From Caulobacter soli (lineage in GTDB: Bacteria > Pseudomonadota > Alphaproteobacteria > Caulobacterales > Caulobacteraceae), in NCBI RefSeq assembly GCF_011045195.1, contig NZ_CP049199.1:682001-746000 (forward strand): DNA of 64,000 nt, given 5' to 3'. Position numbers and translations under genes: made by a program. Positions 59,193 through 64,000 of this stretch are shown in pieces (position 1 is the stretch's first letter; the number at the start of each line of letters is the position of its first letter). Below the pieces are notes generated by a model that saw only the letters and a list, made by a program, of their open reading frames with translations, was not told the DNA's origin and did not search any database.

Positions 59193-60212
59193 TTAAGCGA
59201 CCGCCTTGAGCGCCTCACCTAGTTCCTCGACCATCTCGGGCGTCGTCGCCCACGAACACATGAACCGCGCCGTGCCGTCCAGGAAGCGATAGACGAACCA
59301 GCCCTTGTCGCGCAGGCGCTCCAGGGCCGCGTCGTCCATGTCGACGAACAGGCCGTTGGCTTCCACCGGGTGGCGCAGCGGGAAGGGCATCAGGGCGGCC
59401 AGCTTTTGCGCCATGGCGTTGGCGTGGGCCGCGCGCTCGGCCCAGGGGCCGCCGCTACCATCCTCGCCCAGCAGGCCAAGCCACGGCGCGCTCAGGAAGC
59501 GGCCCTTGGAGACCAGCTGGCCGGCGTGCTTGAGGCGGGCGTCCAGGCGACGGTGCAGGTCCTTGTTCAGGAACACCACGGCCTCGGTCGGGGTCGAGCC
59601 GGCCTTGGTGCCGCCGATCACCAGGATGTCGACGCCGATCCTGGCCACCTGCTTGATGTCGAAGCCGGCGGCCACGGCGTTGGCCAGTCGGGCGCCGTCC
59701 AGGTGCACGCCGTAGCCTTTGGCCTTGGCCGGAGCGATCAGCGCGGCCAGGTCGTCGGCGCCGTAGACCGTGCCGTACTCGGTGGCGTTGGTCAGCGACA
59801 GGGCGGCGGCGGGCTGGCGGTAGGAGACGTCCGGCTCGTTCAGCGCCAGTTCCAGCCCCGGCAACGCGATCTTGCCCGAGGCGCCGGGCAGGCCGACCAG
59901 GCCCACGCCCTGGCCGAAGAAGCCCGGCGCGCCGGTCTCGTCGGTGCAGATGTGGGCGTGCTCGTGAGCCAGCACCGCCTCGTGCGGATGGGCCAGGCAC
60001 GTCAGGGCGAAGGCGTTGGCCGCCGTGCCCGAGGCGGTGAACCGCACCTCGGCGTCGGCGTCCAGCAGGGCGCGGATGCGGTCGGCGGCCGCGGCGGTGA
60101 CGTGGTCGGTCCCGTAGCCCGACGCCGTGCCGGCGTTGGCGGCGACGATCGCCGCGATGACTTCCGGCATGGCGCTGGCGACGTTGTCGGAGGCGAAGTC
60201 GTAGCGGGCCAT
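59193..60212 (-). CDS. ltaE: Low-specificity L-threonine aldolase
   Basis: A 339-aa PLP enzyme: FASDNVASAMPEVIAAIVAA, ASGYGTDHVTAAAADRIRAL, FTASGTAANAFALTCLAHPH, GVHLDGARLANAVAAGFDIK and the Schiff-base lysine in VIGGTKAGSTPTEAVVFLNK. It cleaves threonine to glycine and acetaldehyde. The ATG at 60212 begins the family sequence; the longer frame to 60269 is less likely. Confidence 0.92.
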   Translation of the reverse strand: MARYDFASDNVASAMPEVIAAIVAANAGTASGYGTDHVTAAAADRIRALLDADAEVRFTASGTAANAFALTCLAHPHEAVLAHEHAHICTDETGAPGFFGQGVGLVGLPGASGKIALPGLELALNEPDVSYRQPAAALSLTNATEYGTVYGADDLAALIAPAKAKGYGVHLDGARLANAVAAGFDIKQVARIGVDILVIGGTKAGSTPTEAVVFLNKDLHRRLDARLKHAGQLVSKGRFLSAPWLGLLGEDGSGGPWAERAAHANAMAQKLAALMPFPLRHPVEANGLFVDMDDAALERLRDKGWFVYRFLDGTARFMCSWATTPEMVEELGEALKAVA

Positions 60213-60265
60213 GGGCGAGTCTCGGCGTGGTGTCGGGTCAGCTCCCGATGCCACGCCGGCGAGGA

Positions 60266-61366
60266 TCAATCAAACACGATCACCGAGCGCGCCAACTCCC
60301 CGCGCTTCAGTTCGTCGAAGGCCGAGTTGACCTCTTCCAGCTTGATGCGGCGCGAGATCAGTTCGTCCAGCTTCAGCTTGCCGGCCATGTAGGCGTCGAC
60401 CAGGCGGGGCATGTCGACCGGGAAGCGGTTGGAGCCCATGAAGCTGCCCTGGATGCGCTTCTCGCCCAGGAAGTCGGGGCCGTGCAGCTCGATCATGGTG
60501 CCGACCGGGATCATGCCGATGATGTTGGCCGTGCCGCCTCGTCGCAGCATCTTGAACGACTGCTCGGCGGTGACCTTCAGGCCGATGGCCTCGAAGCTGT
60601 GCTGGACGCCGCCGCCGGTCAGTTCCTGCACCTGTTTGACGGGGTCGCCGTCGGCGGCGTTGATCAGGTCGGTGGCGCCGAACTGGCGCGCCAGCTCCAG
60701 CTTGGCCGGGATGCGGTCGATGGCGATGATCCGCCCCGCGCCGGCCATGGCCGCGCCGTTGATCGTGGCCAGGCCCACCCCGCCGCAGCCGATCACCGCC
60801 ACGGTCTCGCCGGGCCGAACGCTGGAGGTGTGGACCACCGCGCCGACGCCGGTCATCACCGAGCAGCCGATCAGGGCGGCCCGGTCGAACGGCATGTCCT
60901 TGCGCACGGCCACGCACGCGTGCTCGTGCACCAGCATCATCTCGGCGAACGACGACAGGTTCAGGAATTGGGCCATCTTGGTGTCGCCGGAACCGGACAG
61001 GTCCTCGCGGAACAGGCGCGGTTCCTCGCCCTTGGCGCGCTTGGTCTCGGGGCTGATGCAGAGGTTCATGTGGCCGGTGAGGCAGACCTCGCAGTGGCCG
61101 CAATAGGCCGACAGGCAGGTGATCACATGGTCGCCGACCTTGACCGTGCGGACCTCGGAGCCGACCGCCTCGACGATTCCGGCGCTCTCGTGGCCCAGCA
61201 CAGCGGGCAGGGGATGGGGGTAGGAGCCTTCGATGAAGTGCAGGTCGGAATGGCAGACGCCGGCGGCCTTGGTGCGGATCAGCACCTCGTGCGGGCCCGG
61301 CTTGCCGATCGAGACGGTCTCGATCGTGAGCGGCTTGCCCACCTCGCGCAGTACGGCGGCCTTCAT
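60266..61366 (-). CDS. Zn-dependent alcohol dehydrogenase (MDR family)
   Basis: A 366-aa class III-like alcohol dehydrogenase. Catalytic Zn ligands are in AAGVCHSDLHFI and GHESAGIVEAVG; the structural Zn cysteines in CGHCEVCLTGHMNLC; NAD binding by VAVIGCGGVGLATINGAAMA. A GGGAG SD precedes ATG 61366. Substrate not predicted beyond primary/secondary alcohols or formaldehyde conjugates. Confidence 0.94.
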   Translation of the reverse strand: MKAAVLREVGKPLTIETVSIGKPGPHEVLIRTKAAGVCHSDLHFIEGSYPHPLPAVLGHESAGIVEAVGSEVRTVKVGDHVITCLSAYCGHCEVCLTGHMNLCISPETKRAKGEEPRLFREDLSGSGDTKMAQFLNLSSFAEMMLVHEHACVAVRKDMPFDRAALIGCSVMTGVGAVVHTSSVRPGETVAVIGCGGVGLATINGAAMAGAGRIIAIDRIPAKLELARQFGATDLINAADGDPVKQVQELTGGGVQHSFEAIGLKVTAEQSFKMLRRGGTANIIGMIPVGTMIELHGPDFLGEKRIQGSFMGSNRFPVDMPRLVDAYMAGKLKLDELISRRIKLEEVNSAFDELKRGELARSVIVFD

Positions 61367-61450
61367 CGGCGATCTCCCTGTTTGTTGCGGGAGACCCTAA
61401 CGGGAGGGCGGGGGGCGAAGGAAGGGGTTATTCGAACAAATGTTCGAGGT

Positions 61451-61477
61451 CTCCTCACCCGCATCGCGGGGGAGGAG
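61451..61477 (-). terminator. Hairpin downstream of cheW
   Basis: Stem CTCCTC-A-CCCGC / GCGGG-G-GAGGAG with a 3-base loop between the cheW stop (61483) and the ADH promoter region. No T-run follows on the minus strand. Confidence 0.55.
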
Positions 61478-61482
61478 AATTC

Positions 61483-61953
61483 TTAAGCCGCCAGCGCGAC
61501 CTTGCGTTCGGGCAGGATGGCGTCGACCGCCAGCAGCACGACCATGGTCGTCTCGGTGGTGATCACCGCCGAGACCAGCGGCGAGGACGCGTCCTCGCCC
61601 AGCGGGGGCGGGGGGCTGATGGCGTCGGCCGAGACGATGAAGCTGTCGCAGACCGCGTCGACCAGCAGGCCGGCGACGTCGTCGTGGTGCTCGACCACGA
61701 TGATCACCTGGCGGGCGCTGTCGGCGGCCACGCCCTTGCCCAGGCGTTCGGACAGGTCGATGACCGGCATCACCTGGCCGCGCAGGTTGATCACGCCGCG
61801 CACATAGGGGGGAGCGTCGGGAAGCGGGGTGGCCGGGGTGACGCCGCGGATCTCGCGGACCGCGCCCACCGGCACGCAATAGGTCTGGGTTCCGACTTCG
61901 AACGACAGGATCTGCAGATCCTCGCCGGCCGTATAAGCCACGTTCCTGGACAT
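61483..61953 (-). CDS. cheW: Chemotaxis coupling protein CheW
   Basis: A 156-aa CheW: LQILSFEVGTQTYCVPVGAV, REIRGVTPATPLPDAPPYVR, GVINLRGQVMPVIDLSERLG, and VAGLLVDAVCDSFIVSADAI. It links chemoreceptors to CheA. No CheA or receptor gene is adjacent in this window, so this may be an orphan coupling protein. The start at 61953 has GAAGG upstream. Confidence 0.93.
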   Translation of the reverse strand: MSRNVAYTAGEDLQILSFEVGTQTYCVPVGAVREIRGVTPATPLPDAPPYVRGVINLRGQVMPVIDLSERLGKGVAADSARQVIIVVEHHDDVAGLLVDAVCDSFIVSADAISPPPPLGEDASSPLVSAVITTETTMVVLLAVDAILPERKVALAA

Positions 61954-62180
61954 CGCCTGGTCGCCTTCAAGCTCTTCGTCGCCCGTTCTGGGCGCCGTCT
62001 TGTCCTCACCTTCGCGCGGAAAGGTGAACAAATCGGCCTTAATTCAACGCTTTGAGTCCGGCGAAACCGTCTCCGAAGCTGACGGTGCCGTTCAGCCTGC
62101 GTTCAGCCGCCGGGGACGATGATGATCCCAACATGGAGACAAGACGTGTCCGAACGCCTTCTCCAGGAAGGAACAGCGTC

Positions 62181-62564
62181 ATGAACCGCACTCTGAAGAC
62201 TACTATCGGCCGTGTCGCCGCCGGCGTCGCCGCCCTGGCCATGGTCGCCGGCGCGACCGCCGCCTCGGCCCAGGGCTACCGCCACGGCGGCTATTACGGC
62301 CACGGCTATCACCATGGCAACGACGCCGGGGTGGCCATCGCCGGCGGCATCGTTGGTCTGGCGCTGGGCGCGGCCATCGCCGGCAACAACAACCACTACA
62401 ACAACGGCTACTACGCCCCGCCGCCCCCTCCGCCCCGCTACTACGGCGGCTATGGCTACGGCCGTCCCTACGGGTACGGCTACGGCGGTCGCGGCGACTG
62501 CTGGACCACCCGCGAGTACGACCGCTATCGCGGCACCGTGTACGAGCGGACCGTCTGCCGGTAA
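62181..62564 (+). CDS. Secreted Gly/Tyr/His-rich protein
   Basis: A 127-aa protein with a signal peptide (RVAAGVAALAMVAGATAASA) and a mature part rich in Gly, Tyr, His and Pro (RHGGYYGHGYHHGNDAG, YYAPPPPPPRYYGGYGYGRP). A glycine-zipper-like segment (GVAIAGGIVGLALGAAIAGN) may insert in membrane. It ends with DCWTTREYDRYRG and a second Cys, as in small outer-membrane-associated proteins. A GGAAGGA box is upstream. Confidence 0.8.
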   Translation: MNRTLKTTIGRVAAGVAALAMVAGATAASAQGYRHGGYYGHGYHHGNDAGVAIAGGIVGLALGAAIAGNNNHYNNGYYAPPPPPPRYYGGYGYGRPYGYGYGGRGDCWTTREYDRYRGTVYERTVCR

Positions 62565-62589
62565 CGGTCGGTCGGGCTAGAAACGAAGA

Positions 62590-62622
62590 CGCCCTGGGTG
62601 CGAACCCAGGGCGTTTTTGTTT
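62590..62622 (+). terminator. Rho-independent terminator
   Basis: A perfect 10-bp GC-rich stem CGCCCTGGGT / ACCCAGGGCG with a GCGA loop followed by TTTTTGTTT. It ends the secreted-protein transcript before the convergent IMPase gene. Confidence 0.92.
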
Positions 62623-62633
62623 GGGTGTTAGGC

Positions 62634-63428
62634 CTAGGCCGCCTGAAGGCGCTCCAGCACCAGCGGGTGCAGTTCCTGGTTGGCCGCCAGGATCGAGACG
62701 CCGTCGACCGGGTTGCCGTGCTCTTCAATGGTCGAGACCTTGCCGCCGCTCTCGGTGACCATCAGCACGCCGGCCGCCACGTCCCACGGCTTGATGTTGC
62801 GTTCCCAGTAGCCGTCGAAACGGCCGGCCGCGACCCAGGCCAGGTCCAGGGCCGCCGCGCCGAAGCGGCGCACGCCGGCGACCTTCTGGCTGACCTGGTG
62901 CAGCTCCTTGAGGAACTGGGCGTGGCCGGGCTTGCCCAGGAACGGCACGCCGGTGGCCAGGATGCTCTCGTCCAGGTGACGGCGGGCGGCGACGCGCAGG
63001 CGCTTTTCGGCGCCCAGATAGGCGCCCTTGCCCTTTTCGACCCAGAACAGGTCGTTGGTGATGGGGTTGTAGGTGACGCCGGCCACCACTTCGCCCTCGC
63101 GCTGCAGGGCGATGTTGACCGCGAAGTGCGGGATGCCGTGCAGGAAGTTGGTGGTGCCGTCCAGCGGGTCGACGATCCAGGTGTGGGTCTTGTCGGTGCC
63201 CTCGATCATGCCGCGCTCCTCGCCCAGGAAGCCGTAGCCGGGACGGGCCTTTTCCAGGATCTCGAAAATCACCTGCTCGGCCTTCTGGTCGGCGGCGGTG
63301 ACGAAGTCGGCGGGGCCCTTCTTGGACACCTGCAGCTCGGTGACTTCGCCAAAGTCACGGGCCAGGCCGCGTGCTGCTTTACGCGCAGCGTCGATCATCA
63401 CGTTCAGAAGGGCGGAAGCGGTGGCCAA
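62634..63428 (-). CDS. Inositol monophosphatase family protein (SuhB-like)
   Basis: A 264-aa IMPase. Metal-binding motifs are GFLGEERGMIE (Glu), WIVDPLDGTTNFLHG (DPLDGT) and KPWDVAAGVLMVTESGG (WD). It starts with TTG at 63428, with GAGGA upstream. It dephosphorylates inositol phosphates or acts in RNA processing as SuhB; which is not decidable here. Confidence 0.92.
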   Translation of the reverse strand: MATASALLNVMIDAARKAARGLARDFGEVTELQVSKKGPADFVTAADQKAEQVIFEILEKARPGYGFLGEERGMIEGTDKTHTWIVDPLDGTTNFLHGIPHFAVNIALQREGEVVAGVTYNPITNDLFWVEKGKGAYLGAEKRLRVAARRHLDESILATGVPFLGKPGHAQFLKELHQVSQKVAGVRRFGAAALDLAWVAAGRFDGYWERNIKPWDVAAGVLMVTESGGKVSTIEEHGNPVDGVSILAANQELHPLVLERLQAA

Positions 63429-63578
63429 GGCAGGTGTTCCTCATAGTTCCCCCTGCGCGGCGTCAAGCGAGTGACGGCGGGGGATATGCGTGCGGGCGGA
63501 TAGAAAGATCGGGAAAGTGGGCGCGATACCTAGTCGCCCACGCCGCCGAAAGCAAGGCGAGGGGATTTTGTCGCTGGG

Positions 63579-63836
63579 CTAACCGTTCGGCCGTTGTTGC
63601 CGCAGGAGGACGTGGCGGACCACCCAGGCGATCGCGCCCAGGGCCGCCAGGGCGAACGTCAGGACCAAGCCGACGACGATCCAGGTCGCGATGCGGTTGA
63701 TGTCCTGCGGGACGGCGTCGGTGGTTCCCGGCGGCATCTTGATGGTCACTTGGATCGTGAAGAGCGGAACGATCAGGTAGAAGACAACGACCAGCGCGAG
63801 GAAGGCCAGGCCGACGAGTTTCCACTTGGTCCGCAT
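63579..63836 (-). CDS. Small two-helix membrane protein
   Basis: An 85-aa protein with membrane segments WKLVGLAFLALVVVFYLIVP and IVVGLVLTFALAALGAIAWV. The ATG at 63836 has GGGGGAGAC before it; the in-frame extension to 63893 is less likely. Function unknown. Confidence 0.72.
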   Translation of the reverse strand: MRTKWKLVGLAFLALVVVFYLIVPLFTIQVTIKMPPGTTDAVPQDINRIATWIVVGLVLTFALAALGAIAWVVRHVLLRQQRPNG

Positions 63837-63970
63837 GGTTTCTGTCTCCCCCGAGGCGCCCCGCAGGTTGGCCGGCTTCGCGGCGTCCGGCAACTATCCA
63901 GAATTTCACGCCGTCATGTCACATCCCTCGCACCCGCCTCGTCCTGTCTCCAAACGTGGAGGATGTGGCG

Positions 63971-64000
63971 ATGCGATGGGTGAAATGGGTCTTGCCGGCG
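63971..64000 (+). CDS. 5' end of a gene cut by the window edge
   Basis: GTGGAGGATGTGGCG precedes an ATG at 63971, followed by MRWVKWVLPA at the window end. The basic start followed by hydrophobic residues would fit a signal peptide. Nothing more can be said. Confidence 0.4.
   Translation, partial: MRWVKWVLPA

Noticed and set aside
61433..61446. CGAACAAATGTTCG, similar to a Gram-positive LexA box
   Set aside because: Alphaproteobacterial LexA recognises GTTC-N7-GTTC, so this is likely a chance palindrome in the ADH/cheW gap.

Overview
This 64 kb, GC-rich window looks like a Caulobacter-type alphaproteobacterial chromosome carrying one complete Mu-like transposable prophage. The host call rests on codon usage, the gene complement (XerD, AccA, malyl-CoA lyase, CheW, CBS-PAS-GGDEF-EAL protein) and the prominence of GANTC sites together with a GcrA-family protein, both hallmarks of the CcrM/GcrA cell-cycle circuit. 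No rRNA, tRNA or CRISPR array was seen.

Left host arm (1-7163): the 3' part of xerD, a PhnA-like small protein, a secreted unknown, a VOC/PhnB-like protein, a class I aminotransferase, a divergent LysR/aldo-keto reductase pair with an operator-like repeat cluster between them, and an MscS channel. GC-rich intergenic palindromic repeats separate several of these.

Prophage (7169-48138, 40,970 bp): both ends are read directly from the sequence. They start TG/end CA, carry matching transposase-site-like repeats placed exactly 8 bp from each end, and are flanked by a 5-bp duplication GAGGT. The prophage is inverted in this window. Its left (early) end lies at about 48 kb and its right end at about 7.2 kb. 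From early to late: immunity genes (S24 repressor, small membrane protein, a capsid-protein-F-like fragment, a Zn-site protein) face right. Leftward run the Ner-like regulator, a ParB-like protein, MuA-like transposase, MuB-like ATPase, a Gam-like protein, a phage GcrA homologue, a second ParB-like protein, GemA and a Mor/C-type activator. These are followed by lysis (GH19 endolysin, 3TM holin, overlapping spanins), packaging (TerS, TerL, portal), a non-Mu insert of three virion genes including an SGNH esterase, then head (F, I/Z, T, gp35), tail (gp36-gp48, with a -1 frameshifted chaperone) and a tail collar fibre. A 20-bp motif sits upstream of both the protease and endolysin genes, where Mu has its C-activated late promoters PI and Plys.

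Right host arm (48144-64000): malyl-CoA lyase, OsmC protein, a remarkable cluster of nine GANTC sites in 153 bp upstream of accA, accA and a small membrane protein, an AhpD-like protein, a CBS-PAS-GGDEF-EAL protein, a resolvase-like protein lacking its catalytic serine next to an XRE regulator, a DUF1579-like secreted protein, a Rieske oxygenase, a methyltransferase, threonine aldolase, Zn-dependent alcohol dehydrogenase, CheW, a Gly/Tyr-rich secreted protein, an inositol-monophosphatase-family enzyme and a small membrane protein.

Main points to follow up: (i) possible coupling of the phage to the host cell cycle (phage GcrA, and GANTC at the same position in both terminal transposase sites and in the repressor operator); (ii) a capsid F-like fragment and small membrane protein co-transcribed with the repressor, a candidate superinfection-exclusion or capsid-interference module; (iii) the GANTC cluster upstream of accA.
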